Of a stretch of DNA of 64,000 nucleotides, positions 46,530 through 58,365 are shown piece after piece. This DNA is from Agrostemma githago. Its lineage: Eukaryota > Streptophyta > Magnoliopsida > Caryophyllales > Caryophyllaceae. Made by a program: the position numbers and the translations under genes. The notes beneath the pieces are model-generated. The model made no database searches. It was given only the letters and a program-made list of their open reading frames with translations, and had not been told where the DNA came from. The DNA lies in assembly GCA_958450325.1 (NCBI GenBank), contig OY288242.1, positions 66,355,562 through 66,419,561 of the forward strand. Reading direction: 5' to 3'. Each line of letters begins with the position of its first letter. The first letter of the stretch is position 1.

Positions 46530-47621
46530 AATAATAATAATAATAAAATAATCATGTGGAGTGTATAACTCATCTAATAACAACCACCATCCCTATTCAC
46601 GTAATCACGCCGCACAAACCCGATCTTACTCCTTCCCCTTCGTCTTTATCCAATACGGTGCACACCACATCAAATGATTCGCCCTCCTTCCTCACCATAT
46701 TCCTCCGGTTACCCTTAGTCGTTGCTTCTGCCATCTTCTACGTCGTGCTTAGCCTTTTGTCACCGCCTTTTGTCACCCTTGCTCTCTAACACCGCTATAG
46801 GAAGACTTCATAGAATCTCCGTGGTGAATTGTACTACCGGTGGGATGGTGACCTGCTCACTAGGTAAGGTTATCCTTACTCAGTTTACGTTGTATGTATG
46901 CAAGTTCTATGATATGTAATGGTATAATGATGATATTGGATTGAGGCTTTGTGCCTATTGAGATTGAGGCTGTGTGCCTATTGAGATTGAGGCTGTGTGC
47001 CTATTGAGATTGTGGCTGTGTGCCGATTGAGAGAAGCTAGCAAGGACTAGCTAGGCCCGGTTGATCTCGGGACCTTCCCTAATGTTTCCTCCTAGGAGAG
47101 CCTAGGAGGGGTGTGCACACTCGGACTGACGGGGCGTGACTACGGTCGCGATAGATAATAGGAATGATGATGATGATGATACTGATACTGATGTTTGTGA
47201 TGTTGGTTGTACTGATGTTATTTAATGTTATCGTAAACTGACCTGGTGTGTATGTCTGACTTGTCTGTGATGATCTGATTGATATTTCCGATCAATTGGG
47301 GAGCAGTCTATAATGCAGGTTATGTATTTTATGATGTGTTTGGATGTTGGGATAGATGTACGGGATTGGGGTGAGCGTGACTTATGAGTCCAGACGTAGT
47401 ACGGGTGAATGCATAGGCATTCCCGTTTTTATAGAAGGTGTAGCTTCCGCTGTATAACCAGAGTTGTAATAGTTAATGAGTTGTAATGTTTAAATCATGT
47501 TGGCCGGTTTGACATTCCATATTGTATTGTAATGAGCTACTAGCTCGGGGAACCGAGATGGTAACGCCTTTATTTACTTGGGAATGTCTGGTAAGGCTCC
47601 TACGTAAATGGGGGTGTTACA
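46316..47621 (+). repeat. 3' LTR of E
   Basis: 1306 bp, highly similar to the 5' LTR. The main length difference is a longer AAT/A tract near 46490-46550. The 23-bp minisatellite recurs at about 46934-47030. Confidence 0.94.
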
Positions 47622-47626
47622 CCTGT

Positions 47627-47967
47627 AACTTAAGTAAACTGAACCGGAGCTAAAAGTCACCATCGGCATCTTTCTTGGAGCATCAAGTTGTCCACTCGAG
47701 TCAGCTGATGTTGAGAGTTCTAAGCAGGTCTTGTCCCGATCGGGAGCAGCATCCTATCAATATCTTGTTCATTCGTCTTCTTCCCACAAAAGCAACAAAT
47801 ATTCAATGCTAATCATTGAGTTCAGGAACAGATAATCTTTAACAGTTAAGTCCTTGTTTGTTTCTACCCATCTCTAATAATATTTTTATTTACTGTTTAA
47901 ATAATTTACTGGTATTTTCCCTAATTTCAGATGTAAGCGTTGGGAGCAGTGATGCTCTGATACCAAC
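47627..47967 (-). other. 5' leader of D, with primer-binding site
   Basis: Minus-strand TGGTATCAGAGC (47954-47965) is followed by about 330 bp of leader without coding motifs, up to the insertion point of E. Confidence 0.85.
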
Positions 47968-50900
47968 TGTAATCCCCTAGAAATTCTAACGCAATAAGTG
48001 GCGGAAACACTGTAGAAGTGTGATTATAACACACTGTAGCTATGTCTTGATTAAATAAAATGGTAAGTCAATACATAAGCCATAAAATAAAAAATATGGC
48101 TACAAAATTAAAATAAAATAAAATCCATAAAAAGGGTTTTAACAATCCATAATACAGTGATCTGATTAAAACAAGCAGGATCCATAACTGCTCGCTAGCC
48201 CACCCGAAGGAAAACACATATACCTGCCATGTTAAAAAACATAACAGCTACAATCAGTGGGGTGCAACGTCAACGTTCTCCCAGCCGTACAACAGGATTT
48301 AAAACTGTAATTACTATTACAGAAAAATAGTAAAAATGGAAAACAGTAAAACATTATAATAAAAATAAACTTCCAGTGCGTATCAAAACAATATAATAAA
48401 ATTGAGTTTTCCGAAGAAAACATAAAACATTTGGCAACCTGCAACCAAATTATATCGATAATAATACAAATATTCAAAATGGCGTTATGGATTGGATTAG
48501 TGTAGACGGCTAGACTTTCACTAGGAGAATACTAAAACTAGCTTCGAGAACTTAGTTCAAACAAATCAATTTTCGATCTCTAACTAGGCTACTCATCCAT
48601 AATAGAGCGGCGACTTATAAATACGTGGCCCTAGTTTAAGATAATGCACACCCCTCCTGGGATTACCTGTCACCCAGTTCAACTTATGACGGCGACTTAC
48701 TGCGAGGCCTAAGCTTAAGGTCAAAATGTACACAACTCCCGGGATACCTGTCACCCGGTTCAACAACCAGTGTACCGATTCCTGATACACTAGCCTTATA
48801 GTTGATGGCAAAAACGTAGACCCTAGAATATATTACTCTAACCTCACACTTGTCCTTATTCCATAACTTCAAAGCAAGCCATTATCGATATTCAAAAGAT
48901 ATAATCATTATAATAAGAGAACAAAAGGGAAAAAAGATCACTCTCCAAAAGAGGAAACTTTCTATTTTAGGAAAATTCTATTTTTAGAAACTTTACTAAA
49001 AATAGCATCATATCAAAATAGCGAAAATATTAGTTTATACTAATTCAACATTTTTAGTAAATGATATAGATTTATAAAACTAGTACTTTCGGCCTTAACG
49101 ATATTAATTATCAGAGTGAGAGTATTTAGGTTTATGAAATTATTAAAATATCTTACAAGTGTTTATAAAATGATTAAAAATATCTTAAACGTTTTAATAC
49201 TACTAATCAGGGTATTTTCAAAACTTACAAAACTAAAATTCCCTAATTATTATTAGTTACGACAATACGATTATAAATAGGATTTTACGGTAAATGTCAA
49301 ATTAAATCTTTTAACGTCTTTTATTTAATTAAACCATTGAATATATTTAGAATATGTTAAGGGATGATTTAACTCTTAAAGTTTCAGATTTAAATATTTT
49401 CAAAATAGCTGGAAAAATAAATCTTTTAGGTAAGACGAAGCATTTTAACGATAAATCGTAATTTGTCCAAAAATCAATACTTATTAATTAAAGACTTTAA
49501 TAAGTAGTACAAAAATTACGTAAAATAGTTAAAATATATTTATGGACATTCTGTCCAGAAAAGAAAATTTTCCAGAATCCTAAAACTCGGTTTTTAAAGC
49601 GTTTTCTCGTTAATCGTCTAATCTCGACAATAATGATTAATAAAAATAGTAATTACAAAACGATTTAAGTATTAATATCCAAAAATTATTATTAAACTTA
49701 AAAATTATGATTTTCCAGAAAATACTATTTTTCCAGATTTCCAAAAATTCTAGATTTAATAAATCCCGTTTAAACCGTCTTTTAAACCCGTTTTCACAAT
49801 TAACGATTCTATTAACAAAACTTATCGTTCCTAACATTTTATTAAAGCACTAAAAATCATAAAATTACATTTTATCATGAAATCATCAGGATTAAACTTT
49901 TTTTCCAGATTAAATCAAAAGACCAAAAATCAAGAATTTAAACGACAAACGCGGTTTTAACGATAAACGATGATTTAAAGTGATTAATTAATTCATCCAC
50001 TTAACAATTCCGAAAAATTATGAAAAAAATCAAAACATTCTATTTCATCAGAAAGTTTTACCACGTCAAAAATCAGATTAAAATAAAATGTTTAAGTACT
50101 AGAACTAAAAATCGACTTTTAATCGTTTTTGTCCGTAAACGGTAATAAATCAATAATCGATAATTAAAATATCAGAAAAATACTAAATTATTAAAAATCA
50201 TCAAAAAAACTCATTTTTACAGAATATAATCATATATTACATGTTTAGGCCGAATAATACGATTTTACAAATTAATATGACGATTTAATCGTTAATCTCG
50301 TAAAAGCGATAAAAATATCGAAACATGCAAATTTTAAACTTTTAAAAAAATTTCAGATTATATGACATACATATATTGTCAAAAAAGAAATATAAAAATT
50401 ATACATGCAAATACACAATTAAAATCATGAAATACCGAGTAACATCGACGTTACCTCTAACCCAAATTTGAGTCGATTATAAATTCGTCGGCTCCGGGAT
50501 CATTCAAAAATTCTTCAACACAAGAAAAGCATGGTGGAAAAATACTATGAGAAAACTAAGAAAATCAAGGCAAATAACGATCGAAAACAACATCGATTAT
50601 TACCTTAACGAAGGGATCGGAATGAGGATTATTTAGGAGATGAAAACGAGACGATCGAGACTCGATTAGAGACTAAATTTGGCTGGAAAGGGTGCTGGAA
50701 AATATCAGCCAAGATGAGAAAATGAGAAGAAAAGAGAGAGTTTTTGCCTTGAATATTATTTAGTGGTTGAATGAATGAAACTAATGAAGAGTTTATGAAT
50801 GAATATGACTTATAAAAAATGATAAAAACAAGGTGGATGTACCACTAAAAAACATGGCCAAAATGGATGAATAAGAGAGTGAAAAGTCTATGCATGAGTC

Positions 50901-51488
50901 ATCAAATTTAGTAGATGAGAAGAAAATATCTTAATCCTTTAATCATTTTATAAAATAAAATTTTTATAAAAGAAAGTGTAATGGTGGTGTGTGACAAGGG
51001 TCACGGTCCAAATGATTCAAGGTGAGTCCAAAATAAGTCGTAAGTCGATAAAAATAAGGATCGTAAAATTATTAAAGGCATTTCAAAACAATTTGAGTAA
51101 ATCTCGCGTAAGAAATCAATTAATTACGAAACTTCGTAATAAAATCATTAAATGATAGATTTTCATAAATAAAAATATTTTCTTAGTTAGAAATATTATA
51201 TAAACGTGTTTTGATATTTTTAAGAAAAATAACTAACTCAATTCCAAGCTTAAAACGCTAGTTCGTAGAAAAATAAGACTCCTCGCGAATAAATAAATGG
51301 TTTGCGATGAAAATTTTATAAATAGATCTATGATAGGAAAATAAAATATTTAAAATCTTTTAATGAAAATAAATAATATTTGACTCAAAAATATTATGAA
51401 GCTTGAAAATGAGGGAAACTGAAGGCAGATAAATAACAGAGTCATGACGGAAAATATAACAACGTATAGAAAATTAGCGGGTGTTACA
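47968..51488 (-). repeat. 5' LTR of D
   Basis: Highly similar along its length to 34422-37954, with scattered substitutions and a small deletion near 48378 (sequence around CTTCCAGTG). Ends GGGTGTTACA before the TTATA duplication. Confidence 0.95.
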
Positions 51489-52892
51489 TTATAGGAACAA
51501 ATTTAATCCCGATGGCAAACTTAAGCAACACAAAGCACGTCTTGTTGCAAAAGGCTTCACCCAACGCTCGGGAATTGACTATACAGAGACGTTTAGTCCC
51601 GTTGTCAAACCTACCACCATTCGCTTAATTCTTTCTCTCGCTGTAGCCAAAAACTGGCCTCTCCGTCAACTGGATGTCAATAATGCATTTCTACAAGGTA
51701 CTCTGATGGACACCGTATTCATGACACAACCACCTGGATTTGTTGATCAAACCAAACCAGACTTTATCTGTAAATTACAAAAGGCAATTTATGGTCTGAA
51801 ACAGGCCCCTCAGGCTTGGTACACCGAGCTCAAGTCACATTTAATAACCATCGGTTTTCTCAATCAATATCTGATCCCTCCTTATTTATTTTCCAACGAA
51901 ATACGACATATATTTACATGCTCATTTATGTTGATGATATAATCATTACAGGACCCGATTTATCTCAAATACAAACATTTATTACTAACCTATCACATCG
52001 ATTTTCTCTTAAAGATCTCAGACCATTATCATACTTTCTTGGCATTGAAGTAACGCCGAATGATCTTGGTCTCCATCTAAGCCAATCCAAGTATATAAAT
52101 GATCTTCTTACGAAACACAACATGGCCGATGCCAAGCCAAACACCACTCCAATGGCCACCTCACCTTCCCTTCTACGCGAAGACAACAAAGTCATTCACG
52201 ATCAAACCACTTACCGCGCTATAGTTGGGAGTCTGCAATATCCATCTCTCCCTAGACCTGACATCGCTTTCAGTGTTAACAGACTTGCTCAGTTCCTTCA
52301 CCATCCCACTGTCACTCACTGGACTGCATTGAAACAACTACTTCGCCACCTTCAAGGGATCCAACACCATGGCATTCAGCTACATAAAACCAATCCTCTC
52401 TGTCTTCACGCGTTTTGTGATGCCGACTATGGAGGTGATAAAGACAACTACCTCTCCACCACAGACTACATTGTCTATCTTGGTCGGAACCCCATATCAT
52501 GGTCCTCCAAGAAACAAACAGGCGTTGCTCTATCCACCACGCACTGAAGCTGAGTTTCGTGTCGTCGCCTCGGTCACCACTGAGACACTATGGCTTCTTA
52601 ACCTTCTTTCTGAGCTTCGTATCACTGTCACCAAACCACCTGCCATCTTCTGTGACAATATCTCAACCACACTCTACGCTAGAAACCCCGTCTTCCACTT
52701 AAGGATGAAGCACATGGCCATCTCTTTCCATTTTGTCAAACAACAACTTCAAGAAGGTCGTATTCGTCTCTCTCATGTTGCAAGCAAAGATCAAATAACA
52801 GACATTCTTACCAAGCCGCTTCACAAGCATCAACATCATTCATCACGAAACAAGCTTGGACTTTTCGCCACAACGTCCAACTTGAGGGGGCG
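51489..52892 (+). pseudogene. Copia-B reverse transcriptase and RNase H, 3' part
   Basis: Resumes after D with FNPDGKLKQHKARLVAKGFT, SGIDYTETFSPVVKPTTIR, QLDVNNAFLQGTL (catalytic D) and AIYGLKQAPQAWY. After a frameshift near 51860 come SDPSLFIFQ, LIYVDDIIITG (the YVDD catalytic motif) and FSLKDLRPLSYFLGIEV. RNase H follows (HAFCDADYGGDKDN, WSSKKQTGVALST), with another frameshift near 52545, then TEAEFRVVA, FCDNISTTLYARNPVFH and QITDILTKPL. A GAGGGGGCG polypurine tract precedes the 3' LTR. Confidence 0.93.
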
Positions 52893-53145
52893 TATTAACA
52901 ATATATCCAATACTACACAAGCAGCAAATATTACATCAACAACTCAAGAATAGCAACATATATTCTGTGATATCATTCCCTGCAATCAAGCAATTACATC
53001 TTGTAATTATAGCAATAGATTATTTTCTAAATCAATTAGCATAGCTCTTCTCCTAAATTAGCTGTACAAACTTCTTATAAATAGTGTACATCATTTCAGA
53101 ATTTAATCAATAAAAAAACAATTCATACAAATCTCCTGTTTTATA
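52893..53145 (+). repeat. 3' LTR of Copia-B
   Basis: 253 bp, TATTAACAATATATCC to CTGTTTTATA. Differs from the 5' LTR at only a handful of positions. TATA-like CTTATAAATAG near 53075. Confidence 0.95.
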
Positions 53146-53150
53146 TAAAG

Positions 53151-53967
53151 TTGGTGTAAAGTTGGTCACCAACGTCTTGAAGGAAATGGGTTCGCGAACT
53201 GGAAACGGGCTATGCGCATTGCGTTGTCTACCAAGAATAAAATCGGGTTCGTTGATGGTTTGGTCGCCAAGCCAGCAACAACTTCTTCTTTCAAGCATTG
53301 GCAACGATGAAATGACATCGTTTTCTCGCGGATTCTGAATTCCCTGTCTTCCCAAATCGCAGACTTTATACTGTTCTATGATTCTGCAGAACTTGCTTGG
53401 AATGAGCTTCAAGAAAGTGGTCAATCAAATGGTGCCCAGCTATATGGTGTTCATAAGAAGCTTGCTGAATTTGCACAAGGGAATGATGGTATCTCTACAT
53501 ACTTCACCAGAGCTAAGGCAATCTGGGATAAAATCGATGAAATGGGGATAATGAATCCTACCTGTTCTTGTTCGTGTTCATGTGGGGCTAAGGCAAAGCA
53601 AAAGGAATTTCAAGAAAGTCAGAAGATCATTCAGTTTTTAATGGGTTTGAATGATTCTTATGCAGTCATTCGTGGAACCTTACTCATGCAAAGTCCGTTG
53701 CCTAAGCTTTCCATCATTTACAACAATCTGTTGCAAGAAAAGAGACAAAGAGAACTGCATCCTTCTGTAAATTTCCAGACTGATTTTGCAGCCATGTACA
53801 GAAGGAATATCTACAATAATCTTAACAAGGGTCAGAATCAGTACCAGGGAAATCAACGATCATCTTACAATAACACTGGGCAGAATGTTCACAACAGAAA
53901 TCAGAACCAGGGCTACAAGCCGAATGGACAGAATTTCTCAAACAATTACAAAGGGGATAACCAGTAA
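53151..53967 (+). pseudogene. Copia-A gag, 3' piece
   Basis: Continues LVTNVLEGNGFANWKRAMRI in the gag frame, then KIGFVDGLVAKP, an in-frame TGA at 53308-53310, NDIVFSRILNSLSSQIAD, LAWNELQESGQSNGAQLYGV, FLMGLNDSYAVIRGTLLMQS and an Asn/Gln-rich tail ending at 53965-53967. A TTGGTGTAAAG segment just after the Copia-B target duplication is a small tandem duplication that breaks the frame. No zinc knuckle, protease, integrase, reverse transcriptase or 3' LTR follows, so Copia-A is truncated here. Confidence 0.85.
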
Positions 53968-55264
53968 AACAGAATTCAACCACACGTTTATGACCTAAAA
54001 TGAAAAGTTGATAAAAAATCAAATTCAACCCAAAATGAAATACGTGTCGATGATAGAAATTTGGAAGGAGTATGACTTAACATCTGGAATCAGAGTAATG
54101 ACTAGCTAGTAGTATAACCAGTAACACAGACTTCATTCATTCACTCTGGATTTCTTCAAAACGCTAATCATTAAAGCATCAGCCATTCATCAATAGCATT
54201 TCACAACACATTGTTGAAATAGAATTACATGTTTGCTTCGCAACTTGAATTTGGAATTTAATTTTGTAGTAATTCAGATACTTCAAACGTTTGATCCAAA
54301 AACCTTATACTCCATAATTTGGAATTGAGATCTTCATACCAATTGCAACATCTTCAAATTTATCTCTCCCGAAACCATAGCACTTGATAATCATTTCAAT
54401 TCCGTCACTACCTTCAGGCTTTAACCCCGTATTGTGGTTTTTTTATTGTCACACAAATCCCACTGGACTGTATTTTTCTTTGTCAATCATTGAAAATATA
54501 CATTTTCCTAATAAAAAATTTCAAAGTATATTTTTTTGTTTGCAATAGATATTCTTGTCACAAACAAGACTGTGCCTATGAAAATACCAGTGTTCCAAAT
54601 TTCTCATGCAACCATCCCAACTCTTCGGTCGGTATTGATATATGATAAAGACTTAACGGACCTTTTATTCAGGTGCTTACATCTAACAAGTTAAGGAAAC
54701 AAACTTATTTTATACTCCGTAGATGAAGTACGGAGTAATAACGTAATGCATTAATACCCAAAATGGCCATCAAGCAAATGATGTCGATATAGACTTATAG
54801 AGGAAGGATAGGAGCGAATAATGAATATCATCGTAAATGAAATCAAGCATAATATAGCTTAAGATAAGCCTATAAAGTCAAATCGTATGGCAACCTCAAA
54901 ATGAAAACTCACATTGATCTTGAATATACTCGTAGACAACTTGCACTTTAAAAGAATTGAATCCTCTCATTTTAAACACAAAATGTTTAAAGAGACGGTC
55001 TCTTTAATGTGAAACGGCCTCAGAGCTACTCCATTTCAAATAGACCACCAAAATGTATGAGCCATCTTCCAAAATCCAAAGTACATGGTGACAGCATGAA
55101 CTCAATCACTCTAATTAACAAGGTTCTCATTTTGCTTATGAAAAATCCTAAGTCGTAATCTGCCACAGCACCTTCATGCCCCTTTTCATATCCTCACGTA
55201 ATATTTGAATCGGTCTAAATCAACTTTTCAATAATAATTTATTAAGAGAAGTCATAATCAAATG
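53968..55264. other. Intergenic, no gene recognised
   Basis: AT-rich sequence without coding potential. One TACTCCGTAGATGAAGTACG core near 54712-54735 has the inverted TACTCCGTA/TACGGAGTA ends of a Stowaway remnant. Confidence 0.6.
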
Positions 55265-56290
55265 GTCAGTCATTTTCCAAAGTGTATGGTACATCTTCCA
55301 TAAAATTGAAAAGCCAAATACTCGTAACGAATACCTTTCTTAACGTCAAAGGGCACATGTAACATTTTCAATACAAGAAGCTTTGAAGACAGTCATGTTG
55401 TGATAATGGGGCATTTCAAATATATCTACCTATATGGCTATATATACAAATCATCTAGATTAAATTAAATAACCTTCCATCACTAATCGGCACAAACCAC
55501 GTCCCAGTTTCTTTCTCGGTTGGTTCTGGATATTAATTAATAACATGGGTTTCCGATTGCCTTCAGTGGTCTTTGATAGAATATAATTGGGTCTCAACCA
55601 TCGCATTAAGGTTTTGTTTGAGATAGTCAGAGGTTTCATGCCCCATGGACATTCGAGTTGGTTCCATAACAGTCTCAGATATGAAAGAAATGCTGTTATG
55701 GTATAACAAAAACCAAAGAGTGCAGTGCCAAATTAACGGGCGGGATACATAATGTCTATATCCTGCTTGAGTCATCCCATCCATATTCGAAGAGAATTCG
55801 GGTTTCACCATTCCAGTGGTGGATTTACGATTCCCTGCAATGAAAAAACATTGAGCAATGTCATGAAGAGAGATTGACCATCAAAGAACAAGCTAACCAA
55901 GTAACCAACACATTTTTGATAATCAATTACTCACGGACTACTTTATTTCTTAAACATTAGCTTGTCCAACAGAGAATATATTTCGTTTGACCAATGAACA
56001 TCCTAAGAATCACAATAGTCGAGGATAAATATTCATATCTTCGATTTTGTAAATTCATTTTCAATATACTTAAAAAAAATTGGATTTGGATGGATCATAT
56101 CATTACCTCTCTAGTCTCTACCAATGGCCATAAAATTTACGATCGTATGCTGAATTGCTGATCTCCTACTAAGATATTATGATCGAAGAAAAACATCCCC
56201 TGCCTAGAAATTTCTTCTGCTAAAACTCAATGTCAAATTACTAGCATACATGTGCAAAAGAACCAAATATCATGATCCCGCTTTTCCGTA
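55265..56290 (+). repeat. Segmental duplication, copy 1 (with a SAUR pseudogene)
   Basis: Matches 59960-61090 upstream (AAAAGCCAA, TCAAGGGC/TCAAAGGGC, AATACAAGAAGC, ATAATGG in the same order), across the SAUR and downstream (TATGCTGAATT..TCCTACTAAG, GCATACATRTGC). Diverged, so an old duplication. Confidence 0.65.
55545..55869 (+). pseudogene. SAUR pseudogene
   Basis: Starts ATGGGTTTCCGATTGCCTTC, nearly identical to the start of the intact SAUR at 60356, but hits a stop within 15 codons. The middle is scrambled. The end keeps recognisable SAUR text in mixed frames: the counterpart of RRYIMPISCLSHP near 55742-55785, then of EFGFRHPTGGLTIPCNEQTF near 55795-55855. Not functional. Confidence 0.8.
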
Positions 56291-56451
56291 AAATTCCACA
56301 GGCCAGTTTACATGAGTTGATAACAAGTACACCGGCTGTAATCCGTATAATTATAGGACGACTTATGCTTGCTTATCTATATTAGGATGTACGACTGTAC
56401 GAGTGCTAGACAAAATAAATATGGATGAGTTCATGTAATGCTTCCTATATA

Positions 56452-56507
56452 CTCCCCTGTTCCATTCTTTTTAATCAAAGTCAAACAAATGAATGAAACG
56501 GAATGAG
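56452..56507. mobile_element. Short Stowaway relic (56 bp)
   Basis: CTCCCCTGTTCCATTCTTTT at the left pairs with GAATGAAACGGAATGAG at the right, with TA on both sides. Typical Stowaway ends with most of the interior deleted. Confidence 0.6.
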
Positions 56508-56594
56508 TAATTAAGTTAGCACATTGCATTTATCCCAAACAACAGATTTCAACAACTTGGGATCATCTCTATCAAGTGTCAACTCAGGCAAAGA

Positions 56595-57178
56595 CTCCCC
56601 CCCATTCCGGAATTATTTCTTTCCGTCAGCGTTAATTACGTAAAATGACATCTTTGTCCCTGTTATTTTTTCTCGAAATAATATTACTTTTATGTTTTAT
56701 AGATTATCAGTTTATTAAAACTCGATAATAAAACCATCATTTTCGATTATCATAATAAACCAAAATCGACTTTCTATACAGGGAGTATACGGAATTACGT
56801 AAAATGAGGAGTTCTCCCTTACAATTAATTCTCAAAATATTATCACATTTACATTTTACAAAGTATCGGTTTATTAAAACTCGATAATGGAACCGTTTTT
56901 TTTTCGATTATCGTATTAAACTAAAATCGGGTTTCTATAAAGGTAGTCACGCAATTTTTTTTTTAAAAAAAAAATTACTCGAATACGGGGTTTGGTTGAC
57001 AAGATTTTTCGACCCGCCGATGGGTGAGTCAAAAAATCTAGTCGACCTACGGATGGGTTGGTCGACTAAATTTTTTGACCTGCCGATGGGTGAGTCGAAA
57101 AATCTAGTCGACCCACGGATGGGTTGATCGACTAGATTTTTCGACTCAACCATCGGTGGGTCAAAAAATCTAGTCGAC

Positions 57179-57209
<31 letters not shown>

Positions 57210-57886
57210 CGTTTTTCGTTAGTTTTCGTGACAATTACTTGTAGTTCTCGCTTGTTGTAAATTAGTTAATTTTTTGGTTTCGAATCTTTCTTAATTAATA
57301 AAATCTTCGTTTATTTAATTTCTATGTTTCGTTGAATTCGATATTATATAATTCCTGGTTTATATATTTTCTTTTTCGTTGAACTGCTTGTAGAAGTGTA
57401 AAACCCGTTCTTCAAGGTTCGTGAAATAAGAAATCCGATATTTTAGAAATTCGTTTCGTAATACTCGATTTGTAATTTTAATTTTATAGAGAGATGAAAC
57501 GGAAGTGAATAATGAAACGGTTTTGAAGTTTCTATAATAAGTTGTGGGCTTTTAGTGAGAGCAATTGTGTTGATTTAAGTCGAGTTTTTTAAACGGTTTT
57601 TTTAAAAAAAAACTATTCATTTGAGTCGAGTTTCAAAATAAAATACGGTAATAAACATGGTTTTTAAAATATGAAGCGAAAAATACAACGGCGTAATAAT
57701 TGTCAATTAAAACACAATTCCTAAAAAAGTCAATTTGATGGAGTCGGTTTTAAAATTAGAAATCGTAAATATTATCGACTTCGTAAATCGAAAATATTAG
57801 AATCAAAAAATAAAAAATAAAAATTAATGAAGGACAAAGTCGTCATTTTACATAATTAACGTCGACGATAAGAAGTAAACGTCGAC
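56595..57886. mobile_element. 1.3-kb non-autonomous TIR element with fold-back minisatellite
   Basis: The left inner TIR (CGTCAGCGTTAATTACGTAA then AATGACATCTTTGTCC, 56626-56659) matches the reverse complement of the right end (CGTCGACGTTAATTATGTAA then AATGACGACTTTGTCC, about 57832-57867). GGCAAAGA (56587-56594, 57887-57894) may be an 8- to 9-bp target duplication. The interior has CTCGATAATRGAACC segments twice, the palindromic minisatellite and a long T tract. No coding sequence. The exact termini are uncertain. Confidence 0.6.
56998..57179. repeat. 66-bp fold-back minisatellite (2.75 units)
   Basis: Units begin at 56998, 57064 and 57130. Each contains inverted arms GACTAGATTTTTCGACYC and GAGTCRAAAAATCTAGTC around CCGATGGGT, so each unit can form a hairpin with arms of about 18 bp. 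A T tract of nearly 30 follows at about 57183-57210. Confidence 0.9.
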
Positions 57887-57894
57887 GGCAAAGA

Positions 57895-58232
57895 GTAGCC
57901 CCACCATTCAAATAGGTCAGGGCCTCATATATTAGAAACATCATCAGGCTCAAATGGGGTCTACTACAGACACTATTGACAACCATTTTACAATGTAGTT
58001 GAGTCGCAATTTGAAGACGACTTTTCATGGAAAATTGTTAGAGCAACAAACTACAAGCTAGCTCGCAGCTGCTAAAGAATCAAAGAATGATTACTGATGT
58101 GATCTGAACTGAACACGCCATGTGAATATGAACAAGGTGGAGCCGCCCTTAATTCAAATTAACTTACAATATCTAAATGCCCTTAACCTCGGAAGGCCAT
58201 CAATCACAGGCTCAGCATGCGAAACCCTTCAT
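57895..58232. other. Upstream region of SAUR copy 2
   Basis: No gene recognised. Host-like sequence leading to the TATA box at 58233. Confidence 0.5.
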
Positions 58233-58240
58233 TATAAATA
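58233..58240 (+). promoter_or_regulatory. TATA box of SAUR copy 2
   Basis: TATAAATA, about 125 bp upstream of the ATG at 58366. Confidence 0.6.
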
Positions 58241-58365
58241 GGTCGGTATGTACTTACAGTAATTAATTAACCTACCCACAAATAAAGCCAATTACATGCA
58301 TACCTCTTTTATAATTCTAATTAATTTCAATCGAAACCGTCTCGCTTTCTCACCGCCTTTGAACA

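Larger units (their letters stand above)
40624..47621 (+). mobile_element. Non-coding LTR element (E) nested in D
   Basis: LTRs 40624-41893 and 46316-47621, TG...CA ends (TGTAATA...GGGTGTTACA), target duplication CCTGT (40619-40623, 47622-47626). Primer-binding site TGGTATCAGAGC at 41897-41908; polypurine tract AAGGAGGGTAGAT just before the 3' LTR. The 4.4-kb interior has no recognisable gag or pol and holds a probable solo LTR (F). The terminal hairpin plus AAGGAGGGTAGATTGTAATA resembles chromovirus-type gypsy 3' ends, so it is probably a gypsy derivative. Confidence 0.92.
34422..51488 (-). mobile_element. LARD-like non-coding LTR element (D), minus strand
   Basis: Very long LTRs (34422-37954 and 47968-51488, about 3.5 kb, highly similar by eye) with TG...CA ends and the TTATA target duplication (34417-34421, 51489-51493) in the Copia-B reverse transcriptase. 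The minus-strand primer-binding site TGGTATCAGAGC (47954-47965) and polypurine tract TTTTAGTGGGGAGGAT (37955-37970) set the orientation. Without element E the interior is only about 3 kb and shows no gag or pol, as in large retrotransposon derivatives. Confidence 0.92.
21621..53145 (+). mobile_element. Copia-B, copia element nested in Copia-A and itself split twice
   Basis: The 5' LTR is 21621-21817 plus 33194-33250 (254 bp in total), the 3' LTR is 52893-53145 (253 bp), and TAAAG flanks both sides (21616-21620, 53146-53150). The LTR termini are TATTAAC...TTTTATA, i.e. non-canonical TA...TA. The primer-binding site TGGTATCAGAGC is at 33251-33262 and a GAGGGGGCG polypurine tract precedes the 3' LTR. 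Interrupted by element C in the 5' LTR and element D in the reverse transcriptase. gag is fused to the start of reverse transcriptase; protease and integrase are gone. Confidence 0.93.

Noticed and set aside
47968..51488. D as a plus-strand element with a novel primer-binding site at 37955
   Set aside because: The standard TGGTATCAGAGC site lies on the minus strand next to 47968 and the sequence after 37954 is a good minus-strand polypurine tract, so the element is in minus orientation.
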